Origin: Mytilus edulis
Lineage: Eukaryota; Mollusca; Bivalvia; Mytilida; Mytilidae
Direction: 5' to 3'
Length of the DNA: 64,000 nucleotides
NCBI RefSeq assembly: GCF_963676685.1
Contig: NC_092354.1
Span: 17,242,746-17,306,745 of the forward strand
Shown here: positions 53,395 to 63,500 of the stretch, in pieces
Numbering within the stretch: position 1 is the stretch's first letter
Layout of the letters: each line of letters begins with the position of its first letter
Translations under genes and position numbers: made by a program
The notes under the pieces: model-generated
Databases searched by the model: none
What the model saw: the letters and a program-made list of their open reading frames with translations, nothing else
What the model was told of the DNA's origin: nothing

Positions 53395-54747
53395 TCAGTC
53401 ACCTGTATGAATTTTCATGTGTCTTTGTAAACTACTAAGCTGACTGAACAGTTTACCACATACATCACAAACATGCGGTTTGTCACCTGTATGTGTTATC
53501 ATATGTCTCTTTAAACTACTAAGCTGACTGAACCCTTTACCACATACATCACAGTCATAAGGTTTATCACCTGTATGAGTTATCATGTGTCTCTGTAAAT
53601 TTAAACAATGACTGAACCCTTTACCACATACATCACAGACATGCGGTCTACCACCTGTATGAGTTCTCATGTGTGTCTTTAAACTTAAACGATGACTGAA
53701 CCCTTTACCACATACATCACAGACATGCGGTCTACCACCTATATGAGTTCTCATGTGGGTCTGTAAACTATAACGATGACTAAACGTTGTACCACATACA
53801 CCATATTTATAAGGTTTATCGCCTGTATGTATTCTCATGTGACTCTTTAAGTTACCATGCTGGTTAAATCCTTTACCACATATTTCACAGACATAAGGTT
53901 TATCGCCTGTATGTATTCTCTTGTGTTTCTGTAAGTTACTATGCTGGTAAAATCCTTTACCACATACATCACATTCATAAGGTTTATCACCTGTATGTAT
54001 TCGCATGTGCTTCTGTAGATTACTATGCTGACTAAACCCTTTACCACATACATCACAGCCATGAGGTGTATCACCTGTATGTGTTCTTATGTGTCTCTGT
54101 AAATTATATTGTCGACTGAACCTTTTACCACATTCATCACAGCTATAAGGTTTATCGCCTGTATGTATTCGTTGATGTCTCTTTAAGTCGCTACCTTGAA
54201 CAAATTCTCTCGAACAAACATCACATTTGTGTAGTTTCTCTTCAGTATGTGTTTTCGCGAGTCTCCTTAAGTCCCTACCTTGAACGGATTCTCTCGGACA
54301 AACATTACAGTCATGTGGTTTATCACCAGTATGTGTTCTCGCGTGTCTCTTTAAGTCGCTACATTGAACAAATTCTCTCGAATAATCATCACAGTCATGT
54401 GGTTTATCACCAGTATGTATACTCGCGTGTCTCTTTAAGTCGCTACATTGAACAAATTCTCTCGAATAATCATCACAGTCATGTGGTTTATCACCAGTAT
54501 GTATACTCGCGTGTCTCTTTAAGTTGCTACCTTGAACAAATTCTCTCGAACTAACATCACATTTATGTAGTGTATCTTCAGTATGTGTTCTCGCGTGTCT
54601 CTTTAAGTCGCTACCTTGAACACATTCTCTCGAACTAACATCACATTTATGTAGTGTATCTTCAGTATGTGTTCTTTCGTGTGGATTATCGTCGATTGTG
54701 ACTAAATCCTCTATACCATACATCATGTGGATAAGGATTATCTCCAT
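53395..54747 (-). CDS. C2H2 zinc-finger protein with decayed N-terminal fingers
   Basis: About 450 residues from the Met at 54747 (MEIILIHMMYGIEDL), almost all C2H2 finger repeats; probably a nuclear DNA-binding protein. Fifteen finger units are visible. Units 1-4 have lost the second zinc Cys (CDVSS or CDDYS in place of C-x2-C), unit 5 has lost its first His (RRLAKTH), and unit 11 its first Cys (YKYGVC). Nine units (6-10 and 12-15) keep all four ligands. Units 3 and 4 are near-identical duplicates. Linkers are TGDKP-like, with two variants GGRP. It stops within a linker (HTGD) without a tail, as does the gene at 11468. The frame is open further upstream to 55089, but that part shows no finger or protein-like character, so an upstream intron is more likely. 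There is no KRAB, SCAN or BTB domain. Likely a paralogue of the 11468-12724 gene. Confidence 0.75.
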   Translation of the reverse strand: MEIILIHMMYGIEDLVTIDDNPHERTHTEDTLHKCDVSSRECVQGSDLKRHARTHTEDTLHKCDVSSREFVQGSNLKRHASIHTGDKPHDCDDYSREFVQCSDLKRHASIHTGDKPHDCDDYSREFVQCSDLKRHARTHTGDKPHDCNVCPRESVQGRDLRRLAKTHTEEKLHKCDVCSREFVQGSDLKRHQRIHTGDKPYSCDECGKRFSRQYNLQRHIRTHTGDTPHGCDVCGKGFSQHSNLQKHMRIHTGDKPYECDVCGKGFYQHSNLQKHKRIHTGDKPYVCEICGKGFNQHGNLKSHMRIHTGDKPYKYGVCGTTFSHRYSLQTHMRTHIGGRPHVCDVCGKGFSHRLSLKTHMRTHTGGRPHVCDVCGKGFSHCLNLQRHMITHTGDKPYDCDVCGKGFSQLSSLKRHMITHTGDKPHVCDVCGKLFSQLSSLQRHMKIHTGD

Positions 54748-56387
54748 TCGGAACGAAGTTGTAGTAAAATAAAATAAATATATATTAAGAAAAATTCGAA
54801 TACTAGTATTGAATGACCAAATGTTTGAATGGTCACAATGGTCAAGCAGGTTCCATAATCGTTTAGGTTTCGATGTGAATGTGAACTGAATGTTGACAGT
54901 AGTTTTTATCATCCTTGTTCTGTACAATGTTGTTAATTGTCTGCAGGCTAAATTTGAGTAAAGGTCGCTTAAGTTTTTGCCAGTGGTCACTTCTATTATT
55001 GTCTTATTCACAATAGGACAATTGAACCGAAGGTTACATGTACGATTGTCAAAAATGATTGTAAAATAATTACCATCCGAAAATTGCACTCGTCTAATCT
55101 CGGTCGATTCCGTTCATCTATAGATCTAACTAATAAATAATCGGGTTCACTCGAGGATTGTCAATTGAAGACAACTTGTCCAAATTGTCAAAGATGATTT
55201 TAAAATAAAATGTGTAGACTATCAATTAGGTGCACACGTGTCTGTGTGTATTTAGCTAAGTTGCTATCCAATTTTCAGTGATTTTCTTATTACTTTTAAA
55301 GATAAGCGTCGTCTTCATTCAGAACACTACATAGATCAAGTTTAAACCGACTTACTTCTATATATAAGGTGCAAATTTTATCAAAATTTAAATCCTCTCT
55401 CTGAAAAAGAATTAAAACTCATTTGTATGCATAGAAAAAGCTCTTGATTTGAGAGACCACCTTTATAATAGGTGGTATATATATAAACATATATTGGTGA
55501 GAAAAAATATGAAAATTTAAAATATTATGCTATGAGTTTTTAGTGTTATAGTATCCATAGAATATACTTAGAATGTTAAGGTACATGTATCATTGTAATT
55601 CACTTATGACCGGTTATTATATTACAGGCCGTTATTACATGCATCTATATTTCATTTGAATGTTACCGTGAAATTGTTTAAATGTAACTATTGGTAGCAA
55701 TACACAGTTAGAAGTTTAGTTTCGCATTATGGCCACTGTGAATTTTTTAAATATGAAAGTTTTTGTACAATAAAATTGATTTTTAGATACTTGAAGAATA
55801 ATATAGCCTTCTTAGTAGGTTCATATGAAGATTTAGATTGTTTTTAACATGTTTTATAGGCCATTTATATGATTGACAGTCCATATTTTCCGATCCGTAC
55901 CGTCCATAGGTCCATAAATTATTGTAGTGTTTATCAACAAAGATTTTGCGCTCGATCTTTTCAATTCAATTTTATGGAAAAACGAGCAGAAATGCATATG
56001 ATTTTTTTTGGACCACTTGAAAGATATAAACCTATGGATTCAGGAAAGGTATCACTGTAATTGATTGAAATTTTCCTTTAGACCAAATTTTGGAGACTTT
56101 TGTGACATGTTCACCCCCCTTTTTTGTTATATTTTGTATCTAAGAAATGCAGATTATTGCCATGGTTACACCCAAAAGGGATCATATTTCACCCTTATGA
56201 CCATTAGAAATCCAATCTATGGAAGATTCTCTTTCTATAAGTATATACAAGCATAACACACATATAAAGCATTCTTTGTTAGACAGGAGGGGAAAGAGGG
56301 TGTTTAAAAATTATGAGTGTCCATTTTAAGTTTTTTACTAACTGTGTATTGCTACCATTACTGTAAATATTTGGATCAGTGGCGTGC
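54748..56387. other. Region upstream of the zinc-finger gene, no other gene
   Basis: Probably intron and promoter of the minus-strand gene, although no first exon could be placed. Short frames at 55869-56256 have no recognisable features. Confidence 0.4.
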
Positions 56388-56787
56388 TAGGCGAAAGCTC
56401 GGAAGCCAAGGCTTCAAAATCGTTTGTCCACCAAAAAAAAAACAAAAAAAAAACATAATAGAAAACAAAAGATAAAATTAAACGAGCTAGGTGTATGAGA
56501 GAGAGAGGGAGGAGACTCCGAGTGAGAGAGAGTAAAGGGGAAGATAAATAGGCACTGTGTGGTTGAATAAGAAAAAAAGTTGTAGAAGTCAACGAGTCTG
56601 TTAGACTTGTCAGTAAGTTTTCCTGCCAATTGTAGTTGGTTACCATGGTAACCTCCGACCAATCAAATTTCCAAAGACAAAAACTGGTTGCCTGGAATTA
56701 ACCAATAAAAACTGTCTGCCACGAATTAGCCTACAACACTGAAAAACACAAAAAAAATGGCTGTCGGAGAGATTGCAAACTGGATTT
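56388..56787. repeat. Low-complexity and purine-rich stretch
   Basis: Contains GGCGTGCTAGGCGAAAGC, A-runs at 56430-56455 and GAGAGAG tracts at 56495-56535. Possibly repeat debris. Minus-strand frames here are low complexity. Confidence 0.4.
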
Positions 56788-57090
56788 TTATGCCCCACCT
56801 AATATAATAATGTTTTCTGGTATGTGCATTCGTTGTTTCGTCCATGTCTCCGTCCGTTTGTTGTTCGTCCGTCCATCTGTCCCACTTCAGGTCGAAGTTT
56901 TTGGTCGAGGTAGTTTTCGATGAAGTTGAAGTCCAATCAACTTGAAAATTAGTATACATGTTCTAGATCGATCTATCAAAAATGTAATGCCAAATAAAAC
57001 TGAGTTTTGCCCCAATTGCACGGTCCACTTAACATAGAAAATGGTAGTGCAAATGGGACATCCGTGTACTGTGGACACATCCTTGTTTAA
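56788..57090 (-). repeat. Dispersed repeat R5, inverted copy
   Basis: Plus strand starts TTTTTATGCCCCACCTAAT, then TGTTTTCTGG, GTTCGTCCGTCCATCTGTC, GGTCGAAGTTTTTGGTCGAG, GAAGTTGAAGTCCAATCAA, TTAACATAGAAAATGG and GTGTACTGTGGACACATCC, the complement of 16929-17262. Confidence 0.75.
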
Positions 57091-57711
57091 CATTCATTAG
57101 TGTCCTGACAATTTTCAATATCACAAGGACCATAACTCTTGAACGATAAAAGAGACAACCATCAATGCTAAACTTGACATCCTTTTTGTCATCATTAACA
57201 GCATATCGAAAGGAGTAGGTCCAGTAAGACCTCTTTTTGGCCCCAAAATACTAGTATAGCAGTTTTACAAAATTGTTAAAATGTTTACTTTTAGTTATTT
57301 ATTGGACAGTAGAATGCTTCTCCTACATAAATATAGGCTGTTTTTGACAATACGTTGTACATACATCGAGTACTAGCACCAGTAAGTCATGCTAAATTAC
57401 TGAAATCTTCACAATTCTAGCATTTTGGTTAAATTTTAGACGGTTTCCGTGTGAAACGAAAGTGGCCGCATTCGTTTTCATCCAAAATATTTATATGAAA
57501 GTTGTATTTGATGATAATACATAACATTATAAAGGTTGAGGATGAACACCGATGCGGCCACTTTCATTTTTGACAAAAAGACATCTGAAAAGTGACATTT
57601 TTCAGCATATTTGGTAGATTTTTCATATTTGAGCTTGAATCGGAGCGTTTCTAATGACTAAATTAGTTAAAATCTTTCACATAAATTAATTGAATCAATT
57701 AAAATAGACAC
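57091..57711. repeat. Inverted GCGGCCACTTTC words in non-coding DNA
   Basis: CGAAAGTGGCCGCATTCG near 57457 and CGATGCGGCCACTTTCATTT near 57551 form an imperfect inverted repeat about 100 bases apart. GC-rich words in AT-rich flanks. No gene. Confidence 0.5.
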
Positions 57712-57715
57712 TTAA

Positions 57716-58438
57716 GGTAGCACAATACAAAGATTTTATAACTCCAACTCCCAAGTTTTAAAATGCTGTAACTTTCTTAATAATGCTTGAAAATTTATAA
57801 TAGTGGTAGTTTTGGATAGCTAACAGATTACTCTTTCAAATTAATGCAATGTTAGTATTATGCAACAATTATGTAACCAATTATAATGTTAACTGTGTCT
57901 AAAATATTTTTCACCAAATTTCCACTTTCAAATGAAATTAGCTTCTGCATAGGTATCCCTAGAGGGTTGAATTTATTATATGTTGTTCCTATGGCCATTA
58001 TCTACAAAAGTTTGTCTCAGATTTCAGATAGAGTGTATAGAACAAATTTTACACCTAATTAAACATTATCTTCTTTTATGTGGTCAGGATGTTTACACCA
58101 ATTAGAGATTTATGAGAGAAAAGAATACCATAGAGACAATCTGAGACACCCTTTTGAAGCCCATGATGTGTTGATTAAGATTTCGTTAAAATTTTCTGTA
58201 TAGTTAAAGAGATGATAGAGCTAAATTCATTCAAGTGAACTTACCCAGATTTTGTCACGAATTAAATAATAATTGATTACATAATGATTGCATAATAAAA
58301 ATATTGCATTCATTTAAAAGATTAATCTTTTATCTATCTATATATACCTCTATTATTATTTTCTATGCATTCATAAGAAAGTTACAGCATTTCAAAGGTT
58401 AGTGATTGGAAGTAAAAAAATCTTTGTATTGTGCTACC
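57716..58438. mobile_element. TTAA-flanked inverted-repeat element, GGTAGCAC ends
   Basis: Starts GGTAGCACAATACAAAGATT and ends AATCTTTGTATTGTGCTACC with TTAA directly outside on both sides (57712-57715, 58439-58442). The inverted homology continues for about 80 bases (TGCTGTAACTTTCTTA on both sides), and the flanks ACAC/GTGT extend the palindrome. 723 bp, non-coding. Consistent with a piggyBac- or Kolobok-mobilised MITE. Confidence 0.75.
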
Positions 58439-58442
58439 TTAA

Positions 58443-58816
58443 GTGTTTAAAAAGTGGTCAACATCTTTCGTAACATGAACCTGAAATTTGAGGCCAAAAT
58501 CGGTCCTTACCGGACCTTCTCCTTTGAAAAAGCATGATCGAACGGTCCATGAGTTAAAGCACGGACACGACTGGAAAAACCTTTTTTCAATCATAAAAAC
58601 CACAACTATTGAATTGTAAAAATGAAAATCTTCAATTTCGAACTTGACAACCATTTAGTCATCCAGCAACAGCATATTAAAATGTGGAAACTTTGGTCGA
58701 AAGGTCCAGTTAAGACGAACTTGGAAACAACTCTAGGATTTTGCACACTGATTTAAATACATATCCCACAGAAAATTACATAACTTTTGCAAGGTGCAGG
58801 AATCTAGTATCTGCTC
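58443..58816. repeat. Diverged repeat sequence, no gene
   Basis: Contains phrases such as AACATGAACCTGAAATTTGA and ACCGGACCTTCTCCTTTG. Likely old dispersed repeat; no second copy in the window. Confidence 0.35.
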
Positions 58817-59045
58817 TTAAAAGAGGAACGAAAGATACCAAAGGGACAGTCAAACTCATAAATCTAAAACAAACTGACAACGCCATGGCTAAAAATGAAA
58901 AAGACAAACAGAAAAACAATAGTACACATGACACAACATAGAAAACTAAAGAATAAACAACACGAACCCCACCAAACACTAGGGGTGATCTCAGGTGCGC
59001 CGGAAGGGTAAGCAGATCCTGCTCCACATGTGGCACCCGTCGTGT
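58817..59045 (+). repeat. Dispersed repeat R4, second copy
   Basis: AAAGAGGAACGAAAGATACC, AAGGGACAGTCAAACTCATA, AACAACACGAACCCCACC, GGGTAAGCAGATCCTGCTCC and CACCCGTCGTGTTGCTTAT. The best R4 copy in the window; frames in it are not genes. Confidence 0.75.
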
Positions 59046-59584
59046 TGCTTATGTGATTACAAATCCGGTAAATAGTCTAATTCGGTAGGTCACATTTCAT
59101 GAAAGGGAAGGGGATTGTAGTTACGACGTAAGGAACATATCCGATATCATTTGTGAAACGGTTATTCCATAACGGTCAACCAACTCGTGATGGCGTCCGT
59201 AAAATTTACGAAGGGATGATTTTAACTTCACCATTTGGAACTCTTGGTTTAATAGCTTCCTTGTGAGCAGTAACCCTCTATCAAGAAAATCATGGTAGGA
59301 AATGCAAGCACGGGAATATCGTATCAATTGGGTTAGAAATGATGTCAGTTAAAGTCATCTCGATTTAAAAATTGGAGTTATCTTTCTTTGTTTAGAAAAG
59401 CTGTTATATCAAATACAATTAATGCAATATTTAATTTTACTTCCCACTGATAAATTGTAGCAATCTTTACCGTTCAGTGCCTACAAGTACTTTGATTTTT
59501 TTACCATTGAAAGGCTTGTCAGTGAGAAACTCCCGCACCCGGAAACGTCCTTCAGTTGGCACCTCACTAAATATGATCATTGAT
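59046..59584. repeat. Repeat-like sequence following R4
   Basis: TTGTAGTTACGACGTAAGGA, GGAACTCTTGGTTTAATAGC and similar phrases seem familiar from mussel repeats and may be part of a longer R4-type unit. No gene. Confidence 0.35.
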
Positions 59585-59850
59585 TGTAAATGAGACAACT
59601 GACACAGCAATCAACAGTTATAGGTAACCGAACGGCCTTCAATAATGAGCAGAGCCCACACCGCATAGTTAGCTATAAAAAGCCCGAAATGACAAACGTA
59701 AAACAATTCAAACGGAAAAAAACTGACGGCATCATGTATGTACAAAATGAACGAAAAAAATATGTAACGCATCAACAAAGACAACCACTGAATGACAGGC
59801 TCCTGACTTGGGACAGTCCCATGCATACATAATGTGGCGAGGTTAAACAT
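59585..59850 (-). repeat. Dispersed repeat R2 and linked sequence, minus strand
   Basis: Plus strand: AATGAGACAACTGACACAGC, CGGCCTTCAATAATGAGCAG, CCACACCGCATAGTTAGCTA, TAAAAAGCCCGAAATGAC, then ACTGAATGACAGGCTCCTGA and TTGGGACAG. A block I know as an abundant mussel repeat. Frames on either strand are not genes. Confidence 0.65.
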
Positions 59851-60144
59851 GCTACCGGGATCCCAACCCTCTCCCTAAACTGGTACAGTGGTTTCATAGT
59901 ACAACATACTAGTACTTTCAAGGACTGATAGTCTGTAAAACGAAACCAATCCAATCTTTATTAAAAATACAAAACTCAATATCATTATGACAAACAAAAT
60001 GCATATTTACAAAATGCAAACAAGTGATATTAACTAAACAATTAAATAAGTTAAGTTAAATACGGATAGATATTTAGATATGATTTTGATAAAAAGCATT
60101 TTTTTTTTAATAATTGCTCCAATCAAAGTGTTACATTATGGAAA

Positions 60145-61220
60145 CAGGCGCGTAGCTGCATATACGCTAACACGCAGTTGCGTGCACATCGATTCGGCAT
60201 CCAAAAAAAAATATGGCAAAATAAAAATATAAATTAAATGATTAAAGGAAACACATATGTTGTCACTTTTTTTTTATTAATGAAATGTCATTAAATAACG
60301 GCATTTGGTTTCAAAATAAAAGTTTTATTGGAGATCATGACAAAATCGGACAGTAACTTGTATCTTTTACAAGATTTGAATTTGTTATACTCAGTCTAAG
60401 ACGTAGTTTCGGAGCACATTTTACTGAGTACGGTTTATCTGTTTGGAATGAGATGTACCAATCGGCATTAGATTTATCAGATCCCTAGGCGATGTGTTCG
60501 ACAGACAACAAGACCCAATCACCCTGCAAACACGCCAAAACAGTATTGGAAAGTCTCATTATATTTTGCGTTCATAGACCATATGATAATGAAACTGGAG
60601 AGTGGAGTCGCGTCTGGTATTATTAGAAAATCGCTTCTTTGCGCCGTATCTGCTTCCTTGTGTTGTTGGAAATATAACAAACGAAGAAATCTCTGAGACA
60701 TACGAAACTGACCTGGCATGTAATTTTGACGAATTCAATTGGGAGGTCGCTCGATGGCGAACACGTACGATGATTTATAACACCTTGCGAGTGCTACCGT
60801 GGAGATATATCAAGGTACTACGTCTGTTGAAAACTTGCAAATGTACGATCAACAATGAACAACGACAGGTTATCATCGCTAGCATTACTGCATATTCATC
60901 GGGAATTCAGTGTTAATATTGACAAAGTAATAGAGAAGTTCGTTTCTGCCTAGACCCGAAGAGCAGATTTTGGACAATTTTGAGTAATTTCGGTATCACA
61001 AAAATGTGTTGTTTATGTATTCAATTTACCATGATTTACTCTATTCAGAAGATAAATTAATAGTTTTCATTCATAAATTGTTTATAAGTCCTTTCTACAC
61101 GTAGCTCCTCTTTTAACCGTCCTATGACCGAAAACCGAAAAAAAAAAAAAAATCTGCATAAGAGGGTCCCAAAAAATTTTCTTGTTGCTTGCACATCGTT
61201 TCGTTCTAGCTACGCCCCTG
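60145..61220 (+). mobile_element. Internally deleted hAT transposon
   Basis: Left end CAGGCGCGTAGCTGC and right end GAACTAGCTACGCCCCTG-like (TAGCTACGCCCCTG), with TGCACATCG inverted on both sides, give hAT-type CAGG...CCTG terminal repeats. GGAAA directly flanks both ends, a partial target duplication. The 1,076-bp copy keeps only pieces of the transposase (60481-60953). Confidence 0.7.
60481..60953 (+). pseudogene. hAT-family transposase fragment (ZMYM1/P52rIPK type)
   Basis: Fragments of a transposase of the hAT superfamily. Frame A (from about 60481) gives RQTTRPNHPANTPKQYWKVS and FIDHMIMKLES; a 7-base insertion near 60600 shifts it to frame B (LLENRFFAPYLLPCV, ISETYETDLACNFDEFNWEV). After a deletion, a third frame gives MNNDRLSSLALLHIHREFSV and ends VIEKFVSA with TAG at 60951-60953, the typical end of the hAT dimerisation domain. 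The centre, with the conserved AERSFS-type block, is missing, so it is inactive. Confidence 0.75.
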
Positions 61221-61230
61221 GGAAAGTTAA

Positions 61231-61621
61231 CGAATCACATGTTACAAGTTACAAAACATCAATATACAAAAAGACAATTTACCAATAAAGAATTTTGAAA
61301 TCTACAAGTTACAAATTGACAATTAACAAATGAAGAATGTTGAATTTTAATACAAAGATACAAGTTACAAATCGACAATTTACGAATGAAGCAATTGCAC
61401 AGTTACAAGTATTAAACAAACTGACAATTTACCGATTAAGAATGTTGAAACTACAAAGGTGCAAGTTACAAATTGACAATTTACGAATTAAGCATTATGA
61501 ATTTCACAGTAACAAGTTACAAATTAACAATTAACGAATTAACAATTTAGAAGTTACACAGTTACAAGTTACGAATTGACAAATAACGAATGAAGAAATT
61601 TGACCCCGTTGGCTTTCCATA
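61231..61621 (+). mobile_element. Solo terminal repeat of the 44925-47406 family
   Basis: From AATCACATGTTACAAGTTAC to GACCCCGTTGGCTTTCCATA it matches the right terminal repeat of that element, including the subunit order, with indels. It starts 10 bases after the hAT element's right end. No left partner was seen. Confidence 0.8.
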
Positions 61622-61690
61622 GTGTTCTACCCTTTGGTCTGGTTGTTGTCTCTTTCACACATTCCCCATTTCAATTCTCAAGTTTATTTT
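61622..61690 (+). repeat. Solo 3' tail of repeat R3
   Basis: TTTGGTCTGGTTGTTGTCTC, TTTCACACATTCCCCATTTC, ATTCTCAAGTTTATTTTTAT; directly abuts the solo terminal repeat at 61621. Confidence 0.65.
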
Positions 61691-62037
61691 TATTGAGTAT
61701 CGACTTTAGATAAAACTTAATTGGTTCTTAATTGAAATGAATTAAACCATTGCTTTTTTACACAACATATATATGTTCAAATGTTGTTATTGACATATTG
61801 AACATTTACACAACGTTTACAGCCAAAGGTCTTTTGTAAGCTGCAATTAACCCATTTTTATGAGATCTTAGCCAAGAAACGAACTCTCTCTAGTTTCAAA
61901 AGCCATAGATAATCTGTGACTTATCAAGCTACTTCATATTTTACAAAAGTAATTGTTTGAATGATTTGATATATGAAGCAACGTACGTCACCTTTTCGAC
62001 TATATTGTTCATTAAATATATATACCACCACATGTAT
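61691..62037. other. Non-coding stretch
   Basis: No feature recognised. Confidence 0.45.
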
Positions 62038-62625
62038 TATGTTTATCACCAGTATGTGCTGTAAAAAGTGTTTCTCTACTGTCCCAGGTTAGCAGGAAGG
62101 TTGGGCGTTCAGAAACGTTTCTATCCACGGCATATTCTATATGTCTGTCAAAGATCGGACTTTTTTCCGTTTGCATTGATTTTTACATTTCGCCACATGG
62201 GTGGAGTTGGCTTTTATACGATGTGGGTTTTGCTCATTGTTGAGGCTGTATGGTGACTGAAATATGTGTTTTCTTTTCGCTGTAAGTTCTGATGGTCGAC
62301 GGTCAGATTACACCTTCATCACATGTGTAATTCCTGTGTGTACTCTCACGTGGCTATAAGTTTTCTATAAAACCTCAATTCTTAATCACACACCTATTTT
62401 AATACCGGTAGTTTAAAACCAGAATGCATTCCACTCAAATCTTAATTTACTAGGTGTGTCTATATTTTCTACCGAAGGTCGTTGAACAGGTTTATTCCGG
62501 GAACACCGACTTCTTCCACCAATAACAGAGTACACATGTCTCGTCTGTTTTACTTATCACTAAATTCATGTTGAAAGTCTGTAAAATGAAGGTTTTACCA
62601 CAAGTATCACAGAAGCTTAACATTA
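62038..62625 (-). pseudogene. Scattered C2H2 zinc-finger debris
   Basis: On the minus strand, short pieces of finger coding remain: a CDTCGKTFILQ knuckle at about 62590-62620, a helix and linker YSHVRVHTGIT at about 62320-62352, and a CACATACTGGTGATAAACA linker remnant near 62040. They are in different frames and separated by unrelated sequence, including an R2 fragment at 62195-62262. Probably a third, dead member of the zinc-finger family seen at 11468 and 53395. Confidence 0.5.
62195..62262 (+). repeat. Dispersed repeat R2, fragment
   Basis: GGAGTTGGCTTTTATACGAT, GTGGGTTTTGCTCATTGTTG and GAGGCTGTATGGTGAC. Confidence 0.55.
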
Positions 62626-62639
62626 TCAATGTTCTATGA

Positions 62640-63500
62640 GATATTATATGAGATCATGGTCAGATGACCCAGGCAATACAGACATGTTCACCTTACAATT
62701 ATTTCATTCCCCAAATATAGCCGACCTATTACATCAAGAATTTGAAACACAGACCGAACACAAAAAATTAACAGTGACCAATGAACTATGAAAATGAGGT
62801 CAAGATCAGATGATACTGCCTAGAACTTCATGTATATAATCATTTTGTACACTAAATATAGTTGACCTACTGTTGTGATACTGGCTAGAACTATACATGT
62901 ATACCTTACAATCATTCAATACACCAAAAAACAGTTAACCTGTTGCTTATATAATATCTGATAGACTGACACAATTGACCAATGAACCATGAAAATGAGG
63001 TCCATGTCATATACTAATGCCTACTAGACAGACATGTACATCATACAGTCATTCAATACACCAATTATAGTTGACCTGTTGCTTATAGTACTGGAAAAAA
63101 AGACCAATCTCTGTGTTATAGTAGTCTAAACAAAACATTAACATTGACCAATGAAGCAAGAAAATAAGGTCAATATCAGATGAAACATGCCAGACTGACA
63201 TGCACCCATAACAGTCGACTCGATTATATTATATACACCACATATAGTTATCCTACTGCATTTGAGAAACGGACATACTTTAATCACGTAACTTTAACCT
63301 TAATCACTTATCCATGAAATGAGGTCGAGGTTAGTTGAATCCTGTCTGACGGACATGTAAACGGTTCAAAGAATACCAAATATACTGGTAGTTATCATAA
63401 TACCGTGCATAATTAGTAAGAAATTCACATTACAAAAAAAAAAAAATTTCGAGCAGTCACTGAACCATGAAATTAAGGTCAATGATAGTGATGAACTTGA
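62640..63500 (+). repeat. Degenerate satellite, about five units of 160-200 bp
   Basis: The block ACCAATGAACCATGAAAATG with AGGTCAAGGTCAGATGA recurs near 62777, 62977, 63147, 63311 and 63465. Each time it is followed by variants of CAGACAGACATGTACACC, TACAATCATTCAATACACCA, AATATAGTTGACCT and ATTGCTTATAGTA. Units are about 70-80 per cent alike. I recognise it as an abundant bivalve repeat. Confidence 0.75.

Noticed and set aside
54249-54554. Plus-strand frame of 101 codons with repeated VSLSRYIEQILSN
   Set aside because: Antisense shadow of the duplicated zinc-finger units of the minus-strand gene.
54748-55089. N-terminal extension of the second zinc-finger gene
   Set aside because: Open by 114 codons but without any protein-like features; more likely intron or 5' flank.
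58741-59036. Frames on both strands
   Set aside because: They lie in dispersed repeat R4; the same applies to 59590-59850 in repeat R2.
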